From: DASCOT01 sp965197275
GTDB taxonomy: Bacteria; Acidobacteriota; UBA890; WLXD01
Direction of reading: 5' to 3'
NCBI GenBank assembly: GCA_965197275.1
Contig: CBDAMQ010000025.1
Location: forward strand, 1-64,000
Length of the DNA: 64,000 bases
The notes under the pieces are model-generated. The model made no database searches. It saw nothing but the letters and a program-made list of their open reading frames with translations, and was not told the origin of the DNA. The position numbers were made by a program, and so were the translations under genes. Every line of letters starts with the position of its first letter. The first letter of the stretch is position 1. Shown here one piece after another: positions 35,439-45,124 of the stretch.

Positions 35439-36942
35439 AGAGCATCCGAGTAGGACGGCGTTGCTGTCGGCAACATTGTTGCCGCTAGGCTTGGGCCTGT
35501 CCCTCGCGCTCTTGTCCTGTGCGGCGCCGGTCCAAGAAGGATCCGAGAGTGCGCGAGCGGCCGAAGACGACCCGATGTCCGACGGCGCAGAGAACGTGCG
35601 GCTTGTGGGCTACAACGATTTGCAGGGCCGCGAATCACTGCAGTTGGTGACCCGCTCGGACCGGGAAAACGGAAGCTGGCTTTATGTCGGTCACCAACCG
35701 AATGCACGCGGCGGCGACGAAGAGGGGCTGTTGAATCCCATCACAGGGGAGTCGGAAATCAATGGGACGTCATTGATCGATATCTCGGACCCATCCGGCC
35801 CAACCACGATGTGGCACATTCCGGGCGTTTCGAGCGCAAATCACCGCTCGGTTTCGGTCGTCTACGACTACAGGCACGACGGAGGGGGGAAGGACTATCT
35901 AGCCCGCAGCCTGGACACGGGTGACGACCTCAGGTTCCAGATCTTCGACATCACTACCCGAAGCTCGGACCCCACGCAGATCACTCTCGTAGCCGAGATC
36001 ACCGGTACGCCTCCGGATTCGTGCGGCCCTGGTTGCGGCGGCCCTTTCAAGTATCGAGCGCACAAGGGCTATTGGTCGGAGGACTCGGGCTACTACTACA
36101 CATCATCCGGGGAGCCCGGTTTCCGCAACACTTCACTCCAGATTTGGGACTTCAGGGACCCGAGCAATCCGAAATTTGAAGGCCGGGCGTGGCTTCCGGG
36201 CATGAAGGAGACGGAAGACGAAGCGCTCTACGAGGGTCAGTACGTGCACCATCCGATCGTCGACGAAGCCAACAGCAGGATGTACATCGGCTTCCGCGGC
36301 TCCGGTTGGATGGGCGCGTGGGACATCTCCGACCGCTCGAACCCGAAGATGATCTGGAGCTACGATACGTCGCCGCCAGGGCGGGGTCCTCACACCCTTA
36401 CGCCCGTCGTCTATGACGATCTCACCCAGTACTTCAAAGGCGACGCGCTATCCCGCAGCTTCCTGTTGGTCACCGACGAAGCGGGCACGGCCGACCTGAC
36501 GCCCTGCGAGGATGGCGTACGGGCGAAGTCCTACATGTTCGACGTCACCGCGGAGACCCATCCGATGCCGGTCTCGACGTTTCAGGTGCCGACCGGCAAT
36601 TTCTGTGACAAGGGTGGGCGTTTTGGTCCCCACCAGCACGCTGAGCAGCGCAACGGCCGCATCAACCGCCACCAGGACCGACTTGCCTGGATCGCCTATT
36701 TCAACGCTGGCGTCCGTGTCGTCGATCTCTCGGATCCCTACCACTTGACGGAACTGGGTTACTACATTCCCAAAACGAACGAGAACTCCCACCCGATGTC
36801 CGCGGGGCAAGAAACGGCGATCCAGATCAATGACGTCACGCTCGACCACCGTGGTCTTGCCTACGCGTCGGATCGCGTCGGAACGGGCATGTTCGTCTTC
36901 GAGTACACCGGTCCTAAGCCAGGTTCGCAGCCGCAAAGCTAG
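35326..36942 (+). CDS. LVIVD-repeat-like propeller lipoprotein with MITE-derived start
   Basis: About 538 residues from the ATG at 35326, which lies inside the MITE behind a strong ribosome site. The first 38 codons are MITE-derived. Native sequence begins HPSRTALLSATLLPLG and ends its signal with a lipobox LALLSC, so the protein is probably a lipid-anchored envelope protein. The rest is a beta-propeller of the LVIVD type: RFQIFDITTRSSDPTQI, LQIWDFRDPSNPKFEG, MGAWDISDRSNPKMIWSY and VRVVDLSDPYHLTELGYY. Four Cys in CGPGCGGPF and nearby may form disulfides. The function is unknown. The long, weakly basic N-terminal extension may impair export. Confidence 0.72.
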   Translation: MVTPSLTTNDAASTRNPQSPEGLRRVTRSTTLSPRPAREHPSRTALLSATLLPLGLGLSLALLSCAAPVQEGSESARAAEDDPMSDGAENVRLVGYNDLQGRESLQLVTRSDRENGSWLYVGHQPNARGGDEEGLLNPITGESEINGTSLIDISDPSGPTTMWHIPGVSSANHRSVSVVYDYRHDGGGKDYLARSLDTGDDLRFQIFDITTRSSDPTQITLVAEITGTPPDSCGPGCGGPFKYRAHKGYWSEDSGYYYTSSGEPGFRNTSLQIWDFRDPSNPKFEGRAWLPGMKETEDEALYEGQYVHHPIVDEANSRMYIGFRGSGWMGAWDISDRSNPKMIWSYDTSPPGRGPHTLTPVVYDDLTQYFKGDALSRSFLLVTDEAGTADLTPCEDGVRAKSYMFDVTAETHPMPVSTFQVPTGNFCDKGGRFGPHQHAEQRNGRINRHQDRLAWIAYFNAGVRVVDLSDPYHLTELGYYIPKTNENSHPMSAGQETAIQINDVTLDHRGLAYASDRVGTGMFVFEYTGPKPGSQPQS

Positions 36943-37015
36943 CCGTCGAGACGCCCGAAGGCGATGATGGCCACCTTGCGGCCCAGGCGCCTTTCTACGC
37001 CAGGTATACCCGCTC

Positions 37016-38050
37016 ATGCCACCAGCAACGCCGCAGCAACCGGGCGCGGCGAAGGCATTCCCGGTGATCGTTGCCGCCGGACCCATGTCCGTGGCTGCCC
37101 TACTGTGCGCCCTCGTGTTCCCCACCTCATGTGCTCCAATCGACGCGGAGCGTGGCTGGGAATGCATCGCACCCGCGGCAGCCGGGGGAGGGTGGGACCT
37201 GACCTGCAGGGCCGTGGCCCAGGCCGTCAGAGAGCTGCGGCTCGCGCCTGGGACGATGCGGGTGACGAACCTCCCCGGGGCCGGGGGCGGAATCGCGTTC
37301 GCCCATACCGTGGCGCAGCGCGGTGGAGACGAAACCGTGCTGGTGGCGGCGTCGCCAGCGACGACGCTTCGATTGGCGCAGGGACAGTTCGCCCACCTCA
37401 CCGAAGGGGACGTGCGCTGAGTGGGGGCGATCGGGACGGACTATGGCGTGATCGTTGTGGCGCCCGATGCACCCTGGCGGTCGCTGTCGGAGCTGCTACA
37501 GCATTGGAGCCGCGACCCATCGAGCGTGGCGGTGGCAGGGGGAAGCGCCGTGGGTGGACAAGACCACATGAAGATGATGATGCTGGGACGAGCGGGCGGC
37601 GTGGAGCCCAGGCAGATGCGCTACGTTCCGTTCGACGGGGGAGGCGAAGCGTTGACGGCACTCCTCGGAGGGTTCGTCGAGGTGCTTTCTACGGATGCCT
37701 CACAGGTAGTTTCGCACCTGGAAGCCGGAACGCTGCGGGTGCTTGCCGTCTTCGCTCCGGAACGAGTCGGCGGAAACCTTGCCGCGATCCCGACGGCCCG
37801 CGAACAGGGATACGATGTCGACTGGATCACCTGGCGCGGTTTCTATGCTCCGATAGACATCCCCGATGCTCGGTACCGGAGTTGGACCGAGACCCTGAGG
37901 CGCGTGGAGGGATCCCAAGCATGGGCGAGGGTGCGGCGAAGCAACGGTCTCGATCCCTTCTTGCTGGTGGGGGAAGACTTTCGAGCGTTCGTCGAGCAGC
38001 AGGTGACGGAATTCCGCGACATGTCCCGGGAGATGGGCTTGATACGGTGA
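37016..38050 (+). pseudogene. tctC: TctC-type solute-binding protein with internal TGA
   Basis: The two halves share one frame: 37016-37420 ends at TGA, and 37421-38050 continues it. Together they give a ~344-residue periplasmic binding protein of the Bug/TctC family: a leader with hydrophobic SVAALLCALVF, then CIAPAAAGGGWDLTCRAVAQ, RVTNLPGAGGGIAFAH and AVAGGSAVGGQDHMK. The TGA at 37418-37420 stands where VRWVGAIG would be expected (TGG to TGA), so it looks like a nonsense mutation. It would deliver a carboxylate to TctAB. Its stop overlaps the tctB GTG start. Confidence 0.75.
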
Positions 38051-38475
38051 CGGATCGGGTCGCGGGGTCGCTTCTCGTCGCCCTAGGGGCCGCGACAGGG
38101 GCCGAGAGCCTTACCTTCACCGTGGCCTTCCCCACCGACCCGGTGGGCCCCCGGGGACTTCCGCTCCTCTGTGCGATCGTCCTGGTAGTCGGAGGGCTCG
38201 CCTTGATCGCGCGGCCCGGCCTCGTGCGCGCCTGGCCCCCACGCGACAGGTTGCTTCGAGCCGCAGCCGGAGGCTCGATCTTCGCGCTTTACGGCGTCCT
38301 GCTCGACCCCCTCGGCTTCGCTATCACCACCACACTGAGCGTGACCGCGCTGGGGATTCTGTTCCACGGTTCGTTCTCGAAATCCCTGGTCTCCGGGATA
38401 CTGGTGACGGCGGGGCTCTGGTACCTGTTCCAGTACGTGCTGGGGATTCCGCTGCCTGCCGGCCTATTCCGATGA
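38047..38475 (+). CDS. tctB: TctB-type small membrane subunit of tripartite tricarboxylate transporter
   Basis: Protein of 142 residues with four hydrophobic helices (RVAGSLLVALGAATG, LPLLCAIVLVVGGLALI, GGSIFALYGVLLDPLGFAI and SKSLVSGILVTAGLWYLFQYV ahead of LGIPLP). The G-I-P-L-P ending and size fit the small TctB subunit. The GTG start overlaps the tctC stop (GTGA), indicating coupling. It works with TctA in the inner membrane in secondary uptake of a di- or tricarboxylate. Confidence 0.85.
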   Translation: MTDRVAGSLLVALGAATGAESLTFTVAFPTDPVGPRGLPLLCAIVLVVGGLALIARPGLVRAWPPRDRLLRAAAGGSIFALYGVLLDPLGFAITTTLSVTALGILFHGSFSKSLVSGILVTAGLWYLFQYVLGIPLPAGLFR

Positions 38476-38547
38476 GGAACTTCGAGCCGTGACCGCGGAA
38501 TCGGGCAGGACTGCCTCCGCCTTTGTCCCGGTTCCCGGGATCTGACC

Positions 38548-40047
38548 GTGGAGTCTCTGGCCCACTTCGGGGAGGGGTTTCTGATCGCGCTCCGCCCGAT
38601 CAACCTGCTCCTGGTCACGGGCGGGGTCGTGCTCGGCACCGTGGTCGGGATGCTCCCGGGGATCGGACCGATCAACGCCATTGCCGTTCTCCTGCCGGTG
38701 GTCTTCGCCGTCGACCTACCGGCGGAATCCGGGCTCATCCTGCTTGCCGGGATCTATTACGGCTCCATGTACGGCAACTCCATTTCCACGATCCTGCTGA
38801 ACATCCCGGGAACCGCTTCGTCGGTGGTCACTGCGGTGGACGGATACGCCGCGACGCAGCAGGGCAACGGCGGACCTGCGCTGGCCATCTCGGCGATCGC
38901 TTCCTTCGCCGGAGGAACCCTTTCCATCGCCGGCCTGGTGTTGCTGGCTCCGGTGCTCGCTGGCTGGGCCACCCGGTTCGGACCGGCAGAGTACTTCGCC
39001 CTGATGGTCTTCGCTCTGGCGGTGCTGTCGTCCCTTTCGGGACGGACTGTGCGGAAGGGGATCATCTCGGCGGCGATAGGGCTCCTGATCGCGTCGGTGG
39101 GAATGGATCCGAATTCCGCCGTGCCGCGCTTCACTTTCGGTCAGCTTCGTCTCTATGACGGGATCGATTTCGTCGTCGTCACGCTGGGGCTGTTCGCCGT
39201 CGGTGAGGTGCTGCGCTTGCTGGTCGCAACGGAGCCGGGTTCAGAGGCGCATCGCGCCGTCGGGCGAGTGATGGTGTCCACCAAGGAGCTCGCCGCGGCC
39301 GCATGGACCATCGTGCGGGGGACGGTGACCGGCTTCTTCACCGGGGTACTCCCGGGGGCCGGGGGGACGATCGCCACGTTCCTGGCCTACTCAGTCGAGC
39401 AGCGGATCTCCGATAGGGAAGGCACGTTCGGGAAGGGTGACCTGCGCGGCGTCGCGGCTCCTGAGTCCGCTAACAATGCCGCGTCCGTAGGGGCGATGAT
39501 TCCCCTCCTCACGCTCGGAGTGCCCGGCAGCGGAACGACGGCCGTCCTCCTGGGAGCCCTGCTCGGAATGGGGGTCGTGCCGGGGCCGCTTCTGCTCGAC
39601 CGCAACCCGGAGGTGTTCTGGGGCGTGGCCGCGTCGATGGTTCTGGGGAATATCGTGCTCCTGGCACTGAATCTCCCGCTGGTCGGGATCTTCGTGCGAG
39701 TCCTGTCGATCCCTCGTTGGATCCTTCTCCCGGGGGTCTCGGCGCTGACGGTCGTCGCGGCCTACGCGGTCAACCGAAGCGTCTTCGACGTCGTGCTCAT
39801 GGCGGGATTCCGCTTCCTCGGATACGTCATGCTGAATGCCGGCTTTCCCCTCGCGCCGGTGATTCTCGGAGTGGTGCTGGGTCCGCTCATGGAGCGCAAC
39901 CTGCGTCGATCGCTGGCGCTGTCAGGAGGAGATTGGGGGGTCCTGTTCAGCTCTCCCATCGCGTTGGCTTTGTGGGCCGCCGCGATCGTCGGCGTGGCGG
40001 GGCCGGCGCTCGTGGGGCTGTGGAACCGGCGGCGTGGGAAGGCCTGA
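38548..40047 (+). CDS. tctA: TctA-type large membrane subunit of tripartite tricarboxylate transporter
   Basis: Protein of 499 residues from a GTG at 38548, with about 11 helices. Family signatures are VVGMLPGIGPINAIAVLLP near residue 35, GIYYGSMYGNSISTILLNIP, and the second repeat TGFFTGVLPGAGGTIATFLA with ESANNAASVGAMIPLLTLGV. These duplicated PGxGP loops form the substrate and ion path. The frame is intact. Order tctC-tctB-tctA is standard. The system is probably non-functional if the tctC stop is real, unless another binding protein serves it. Confidence 0.9.
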   Translation: MESLAHFGEGFLIALRPINLLLVTGGVVLGTVVGMLPGIGPINAIAVLLPVVFAVDLPAESGLILLAGIYYGSMYGNSISTILLNIPGTASSVVTAVDGYAATQQGNGGPALAISAIASFAGGTLSIAGLVLLAPVLAGWATRFGPAEYFALMVFALAVLSSLSGRTVRKGIISAAIGLLIASVGMDPNSAVPRFTFGQLRLYDGIDFVVVTLGLFAVGEVLRLLVATEPGSEAHRAVGRVMVSTKELAAAAWTIVRGTVTGFFTGVLPGAGGTIATFLAYSVEQRISDREGTFGKGDLRGVAAPESANNAASVGAMIPLLTLGVPGSGTTAVLLGALLGMGVVPGPLLLDRNPEVFWGVAASMVLGNIVLLALNLPLVGIFVRVLSIPRWILLPGVSALTVVAAYAVNRSVFDVVLMAGFRFLGYVMLNAGFPLAPVILGVVLGPLMERNLRRSLALSGGDWGVLFSSPIALALWAAAIVGVAGPALVGLWNRRRGKA

Positions 40048-40105
40048 CCGTCGATCTCAGCGCCAAGGCGACGCAGGATCGCCTCCGCGAGGCTCGGAGT
40101 AAGCG

Positions 40106-41674
40106 TCACGGTCCCCGGGCTGTGCCGCTCAGGGTTGGGGCAACGAGCGGCGCGTAGTTGGCGTTGGTCCTTCGGTCGATGCTGATGCGGTCGCCGTAAA
40201 ACCGGCACACCACGTGATCGACCCAAGCGGACTCGACGAACTGCCACGTCATCTCGAACGTGTGCTCGTCCCACCATTGGCCGTGGGCAACGACCACCAT
40301 GTCGTCGGATTGGTACTGGTGATGCAGCTTGTTGCCCGTGATGCCGGTACTGCCTTCGATCCAGTCCCTCAGTCCGACACGCACCAGATGCTCACCACGA
40401 TCATCGGCCAGCCGGAAGTCCACCCGGCCATCGCTGAAGTCGAGTCTGACCGTGGATACGTTGTCGTCGTTGGGCTCGATGACGTACGTCCTTCCGGCGA
40501 CCTTCGACACCATCGGCGATGTCGTGTGGCGAGCGAGCGGCAGTAACCTGAGGTTGTCGAGCCTGTCCTGAAGGTCGTTCGTGGCCGCGTCGCTCGGCAC
40601 CAGGTCCGCATCGCCGAACGCCGCCGGAAAGTGCGTGAAGATCAGAGACTCCAGGGGCGCTCCTCGCGGTACGCCGGCGGTGATCGCGAGCACAGCGTCG
40701 TGCATCGGGAACACGACGGAGAACTGGCCGAATGCGCCTTCGGCGTAGTAGGCGTCAGCCGCTTCATCGACCCACCAGTGGTAGCCGTAGCCTCCGTCCG
40801 CCACCTGGGCTCGTGTTGCCTCCTCGACCCAGCTTTGTGGCAGCAGCTGCTCGCCGTTCCATTGCCCCTTGTCGAGGTGCAGGATGCCGAGCTTCAGGGA
40901 ATCGGCCGTCATCCAGGTCAGCCCGTTGCCGCCCGAGCTGATGCCGTTCGGGCTAGCGCCCCAGGTCAGGCGTGAAATGCCGAGCGGTTGGAACACGCGA
41001 GGCTCGAGGTAGTCCCGCACCGCCTCACCCGTCGTTTTCGTGACGATGGCCGACAGCATGAAGCTCAACGCGCTGCTGTACAGGAACTCGCTACCGGGCT
41101 CCTTCACGACCGGGATCTTGAAAAACTCCACCACCCAGCTTGTCTTGACCGGCCGGAAAACGGACCCGGATACGCTCTCGGCGTGCCCGGCCTGCATGGT
41201 CAGCAGATCCCGGACGCTCATGGCCGCAAGCTCGTCGTTCACGACATCCGGCAGCTCGTCTTCGAAGAACGAAACGACCTTGTCTTCAAGGGAGAAGTGG
41301 CCGTCAGCCATCGCCAGGCCGACACCGCAGGCAGTCACGCTCTTGGTCAGCGAATGCATGATGTGAGGCCGGTGACTCCCGTACGGCCAGCTCCAGCCTT
41401 CCGCAACGACCTTCCCATGGCGATACAGCATGAAGCCATGCAGATCCAGGTCGTTCGCGAACACCTCATCGATGAAGTTGAGCACCACGCGCGAATCCAC
41501 GTTCGCCGCGCCCGGCGAGCCTCGCCGCAGGCCATCTTCAAGTCTCGTCGCACCGATGCTGATCGATGGCGCCAGCAGCCCGCCCGGCAACAGCGATCCG
41601 CCGGCACCCGCCGCCGCGATTGCCTGAACGAACTGTCGCCGTGACACCCGATGTGCCGGCTTGGACGCCTCCAA
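40106..41674 (-). CDS. Serine beta-lactamase-like hydrolase with Tat leader
   Basis: About 522 residues from a TTG at 41674 with a GAGAGGA ribosome site (an in-frame ATG exists at 41713). The leader is RVSRRQFVQAIAAAGAGGS, a twin-arginine type. The class C beta-lactamase/esterase fold shows SxxK in HSLTKSVTACG, the Tyr of motif 2 in FLYSSALSFML, and a third-motif region around YYAEGAFGQFSVVF. A C-terminal ~130-residue beta-rich domain follows. Such proteins are usually esterases, amidases or D-amino-acid peptidases, not antibiotic-resistance enzymes. It is convergent with tctA. Confidence 0.85.
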   Translation of the reverse strand: MEASKPAHRVSRRQFVQAIAAAGAGGSLLPGGLLAPSISIGATRLEDGLRRGSPGAANVDSRVVLNFIDEVFANDLDLHGFMLYRHGKVVAEGWSWPYGSHRPHIMHSLTKSVTACGVGLAMADGHFSLEDKVVSFFEDELPDVVNDELAAMSVRDLLTMQAGHAESVSGSVFRPVKTSWVVEFFKIPVVKEPGSEFLYSSALSFMLSAIVTKTTGEAVRDYLEPRVFQPLGISRLTWGASPNGISSGGNGLTWMTADSLKLGILHLDKGQWNGEQLLPQSWVEEATRAQVADGGYGYHWWVDEAADAYYAEGAFGQFSVVFPMHDAVLAITAGVPRGAPLESLIFTHFPAAFGDADLVPSDAATNDLQDRLDNLRLLPLARHTTSPMVSKVAGRTYVIEPNDDNVSTVRLDFSDGRVDFRLADDRGEHLVRVGLRDWIEGSTGITGNKLHHQYQSDDMVVVAHGQWWDEHTFEMTWQFVESAWVDHVVCRFYGDRISIDRRTNANYAPLVAPTLSGTARGP

Positions 41675-41864
41675 GTTGTCCTCTCTGGTTCGATATCGAC
41701 GAAGTCTTCGCAATCACTTCCCTGTATAACCCGTGGTGCGCGCGGCGTGGTCTGCCGACCTGTTCACAAGTGGCAGGATCGGCCGTCGGTTGGACGATTG
41801 GGCCCACAGTCACGGCGAGGAAATGGTGCTCCACTACATCATGCACTGAGCGGAGGGCGAATCG

Positions 41865-42359
41865 ATGGAGATCTTCCAGATGACACTAGTCGTCGCGACA
41901 CTCCTGTGTTCCCTGGTGGCCGGCTTCGTGTTCGCGTTCGCCGTGGTGATCATGCCGGGCATCGGGACATTGAGTGCGGGGGAATTCCTCCGAGCGTTTC
42001 AGGTGATGGATCGTGTAATCCAGAACAACCAGCCGGTCTTCCTGTTGGTCTGGATGGGTTCAGCCGTGGCGTTGGTGGCCGCGGCTGCAGTCGGCTTCGG
42101 GCAGTTGGACGCTGTGGGACGACTGCTCGTGATCGCGGCGGTGGTCGTTTACCTGCTCGGGGTACAGCTCCCGACCGTCACCATCAACGTTCCTCTGAAC
42201 AACACGGTCCAGGCCATCGAAATCGACAGCCTCAGCGAAGCGGCGCAGGACGAGGCACGCCGAGACTTCGAATCGCGTTGGGTCTACTGGAACCGGGTCA
42301 GAACTGTCCTGGCGGCCCTGGTGTCTGTGTTGCTCATGGTTCTCCTGGTCAGGCTCTAG
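41865..42359 (+). CDS. DUF1772 (anthrone oxygenase-like) membrane protein
   Basis: Protein of 164 residues with four helices (LVVATLLCSLVAGFVFAFAV, VFLLVWMGSAVALVAA, LLVIAAVVVYLLGVQL and TVLAALVSVLLMVLL). Conserved family residues are present: MPGIGTLSAGEFLRAFQVMD, IQNNQPVF, the NVPLNN motif and FESRWVYWNRVRT. The family includes fungal anthrone oxygenases, but bacterial members are uncharacterised. A good ribosome site (cggaggg) precedes the ATG. It sits 135 bp before the lipoprotein hydrolase gene, same strand. Confidence 0.8.
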   Translation: MEIFQMTLVVATLLCSLVAGFVFAFAVVIMPGIGTLSAGEFLRAFQVMDRVIQNNQPVFLLVWMGSAVALVAAAAVGFGQLDAVGRLLVIAAVVVYLLGVQLPTVTINVPLNNTVQAIEIDSLSEAAQDEARRDFESRWVYWNRVRTVLAALVSVLLMVLLVRL

Positions 42360-42493
42360 CGAGCAGGCAGACTCGAGAGGTGGGCGGTTCGCTACCGCCG
42401 GCTGGTGCCGCATCGTGTGCGCCTGGTTGCGCGGCTCTTGCGTGCATAAGATGCGGGGGCCAGGAGCGACGATGACAACCGGGTGGAGAGGCG

Positions 42494-43723
42494 ATGCCGC
42501 GACGAACGACCTTCTTGATCCTGTGCGCGCTGTTTCTGCTGGGGCCGAGCGGCTGCACGGATGCCGACCGTCGCGCTGCTACCCCGGGCAACCCTGCCGC
42601 CCCGGCCGACGCTGCGACTCCGGGCGAGGATGCGCAGCATCTACCCGCGCTCGGCTCGTCGCCGCTCTTCTGGCAGGGCGAGGCTCAGGTTGCCGGTTTC
42701 AGGAACATGCACCGCCTGAGCCCCGTACGCGAGATCCGCGCTGGGGATGAAGCGCTCGCGCTTCCCCAGTCGGCTGTCGACCTCGGGGGCGTTTCGTTCG
42801 AGGCGGGCGGCGTTCGGATGACAACAGACGAGTACTTCCGGGAGCAGCGCGTCGGCGGGCTCATCGTGGTCAAGGACGGCCACGTCGCCTACGAACGATA
42901 CGGCCTCGGCAACACCGAAGACACGCGCTGGGTGTCCTTCTCGGTGGCGAAGTCCGTTGTTTCGATGTTGATCGGCGCGGCGATCAAAGATGGCTACATC
43001 GCCAGCGTCGACGAGAAGGTTACCGACTACTTGCCACGGCTGAAGGGATCGTCCTACGACCAGTCGACGATCAAAAACCTGCTGCAGATGGCCTCGGGCG
43101 TGAGCTGGAACGAGGACTATGCCGACCCCCGGTCCGACGTCGCGAACGCCACGTACGAGACGCGGGGCTTGTACGAGTACCTACGCGACAAGCCGAGGGA
43201 TGCCGCACCCGGCGAGGTCTTCAACTACAACACCGCCGAAACGAACCTCGCGGGCACCCTGTTGCGCTCGGCGATCGGCAACAACCTGTCCACGTACCTT
43301 TCCGACAAGATCTGGCGTCCCTTTGGCATGGAGGAGGACGCGTACTGGCAACTCACGGAACCCGCAGGGGGCGAGTTCGGAGGCTGCTGCATCAATGCGA
43401 ACCTCCGCGACTACGCCCGCATCGGCCTGTTCGCGCTGAGCGAGGGACGCCTGGCTGATGGCACACGCGTGCTACCGGAGGGCTGGATGGCGGAATCGGT
43501 CGCCCCGTCGAGGAGCTTCGACGGATACGGCTACTTCTGGTGGTTGACGGGTGGAGCCGCCTATCAGGCGCTCGGCATCTTCGGTCAGGGCATCTACGTC
43601 GACCCGGAACGACACGTGGTGATCGCGCTTCACAGCGCACGAGAGCACGCCGACGACGATTGGGAATTCGGCATGCAGCAGGCGATGTTCGCCGCGCTCT
43701 CGAGAGCGGTCGGCGAAGCCTGA
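42494..43723 (+). CDS. Serine beta-lactamase-like hydrolase lipoprotein
   Basis: Protein of 409 residues. A lipoprotein signal (RTTFLILCALFLLGPSGC) anchors it in the envelope. Catalytic motifs of the class C fold are S150-x-x-K153 in FSVAKSVVSML, the Tyr in VFNYNTAETNL, and a third motif near QALGIFGQGIYVDP with HSAREH close by. The second paralogous family member within 3 kb suggests functional specialisation. The ribosome site is ggagag. A 40-bp gap leads to the downstream M24 gene with its own strong ribosome site, so they probably share a transcript. Confidence 0.87.
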   Translation: MPRRTTFLILCALFLLGPSGCTDADRRAATPGNPAAPADAATPGEDAQHLPALGSSPLFWQGEAQVAGFRNMHRLSPVREIRAGDEALALPQSAVDLGGVSFEAGGVRMTTDEYFREQRVGGLIVVKDGHVAYERYGLGNTEDTRWVSFSVAKSVVSMLIGAAIKDGYIASVDEKVTDYLPRLKGSSYDQSTIKNLLQMASGVSWNEDYADPRSDVANATYETRGLYEYLRDKPRDAAPGEVFNYNTAETNLAGTLLRSAIGNNLSTYLSDKIWRPFGMEEDAYWQLTEPAGGEFGGCCINANLRDYARIGLFALSEGRLADGTRVLPEGWMAESVAPSRSFDGYGYFWWLTGGAAYQALGIFGQGIYVDPERHVVIALHSAREHADDDWEFGMQQAMFAALSRAVGEA

Positions 43724-43763
43724 TGCAACCCGGTGTCGATGTCTTGAAAAGGAGGCAACTGCT

Positions 43764-45089
43764 ATGACGAGAACCAAGTTCGACCGGCGCGCTTTCGTGG
43801 GTTCTTCAGCGGCAGCGTTGATGCTCGGTGCTCCTAACGGCCGCGCCGTCGCGAGCGGCGCGCCGCATCGCCGGCCAACTCAGCGGTCCGACTCCGTCGG
43901 AGTCGACGAGGTAAGTCCGGCCTTCTCGGCGGAAGAGTACGAGGATCGTCTCCGACGCGTTCGAGAACGGATGGCGCAAGACAACATCGACGTCCTGTGG
44001 ACCATGATGCCGGAGGGCATCTGCTACCTCCACGGCATGGGTTCCCTCTGGTACCAGGCGAACTCGCCCAAGGCATGGTCTGCGGCTTCGGGCACCGCGG
44101 TTCATGTCGACCACGACAAGGTCATCCACTTCGACGACGGCTATCACAGCCACCTTCTGGAGGGGAGCCCGGCACCCCTGGAGATCGAGTATTTCCGCGG
44201 CGGCGACCAGCTTGAGTTCATGATCAGGCAGCTGGAATCACGCGGTTGGCTCGGGGGCACGATCGGCCTGGAATTCTGGAGCTACCGGCCGAATCCAGCG
44301 ATCACCGCGCATCTCCAGGAGAAGTTCCGCGCGCGGGGCTGCCAGGTTGTCGACGGCAGCGACGTGCTGCGAGAGGTCAGGTTGGTCAAGTCTCCGCCGG
44401 AGATCGCCTACATCGAGGAGGCGGCGCGCATCTGCGATATCGGCCACGAGGCGATCAGGGCGACGCTCGCACCGGGAGTCACCGAGCTGGAGGTTTACGG
44501 AGAGGCCGTGCGGGCGATGTACGCCGCCGGCGGGGAGACCGCGGCGCTCATACAGGGGATCGGTGGAGGTGGTGCGCATGGGTTGCCTTCACGGCGTCGT
44601 GTCCGAGCGGGCGAGACCCTTTGGGTGGACCTTTCTGGCGTCGTCAACCGATACCACGCCAACGCTCTCCGAAATTACATCGTTGGAGAGCCGACGGCGC
44701 AGATGATCACGGACTACGAGAAATCGGCCGGATCGTTCGACGTTCTGGAGCGAACGGCCAAGCCAGGAACGCCGCTCCGAGACGTCAACGATGCGCTCGT
44801 CGATTACTACAAGCAGGTCGGAACGTGGGGAGCCTCAGGGTGGGCAACCGCGTACGAGCTTGGCATCAGCTTCCCACCGGATTGGGTCGGCAACTTCGTC
44901 TTCAACATCACGGACCCGGGGCCGTCGTTCAGCGGAGTGACCGCCGATCCTTCCGAGTGGTCGATCCCGGTTGGCGCCGTTACGAACTACGAGAGCATCT
45001 TCCAAGCTCCGCTGATCGACACGTTCGTTTACGAGGCTGATGGCGCGCGACGACTGTCGGCGTTGCCGCTGGAGATCTTCCCGGTGTGA
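43764..45089 (+). CDS. M24-family pita-bread protein, Tat leader, metal site degenerate
   Basis: Protein of 441 residues with leader FDRRAFVGSSAAALMLG (twin-arginine). The creatinase/prolidase N-domain (EEYEDRLRRVRERMAQDNID, later HVDHDKVIHFDDGYHSHL) is followed by the pita-bread domain (RLVKSPPEIAYIEEAARICD, then AMYAAGGETAALIQG). Where true M24 peptidases have D-D-H-E-E ligands, this protein has LWVDLSGVVNRYHANALRN, YELGISFPPDW and APLIDTFVY. The second Asp, the His and the last Glu are missing, so a metal-free, creatinase-like chemistry or a binding role is likely. A strong ribosome site (aaaggagg) is present. It is closely related to the gene at 47627-48971. Confidence 0.8.
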   Translation: MTRTKFDRRAFVGSSAAALMLGAPNGRAVASGAPHRRPTQRSDSVGVDEVSPAFSAEEYEDRLRRVRERMAQDNIDVLWTMMPEGICYLHGMGSLWYQANSPKAWSAASGTAVHVDHDKVIHFDDGYHSHLLEGSPAPLEIEYFRGGDQLEFMIRQLESRGWLGGTIGLEFWSYRPNPAITAHLQEKFRARGCQVVDGSDVLREVRLVKSPPEIAYIEEAARICDIGHEAIRATLAPGVTELEVYGEAVRAMYAAGGETAALIQGIGGGGAHGLPSRRRVRAGETLWVDLSGVVNRYHANALRNYIVGEPTAQMITDYEKSAGSFDVLERTAKPGTPLRDVNDALVDYYKQVGTWGASGWATAYELGISFPPDWVGNFVFNITDPGPSFSGVTADPSEWSIPVGAVTNYESIFQAPLIDTFVYEADGARRLSALPLEIFPV

Positions 45090-45124
45090 GGTTCTAGAGC
45101 GCGTGCTCAGATTCGCAAGCGCTA

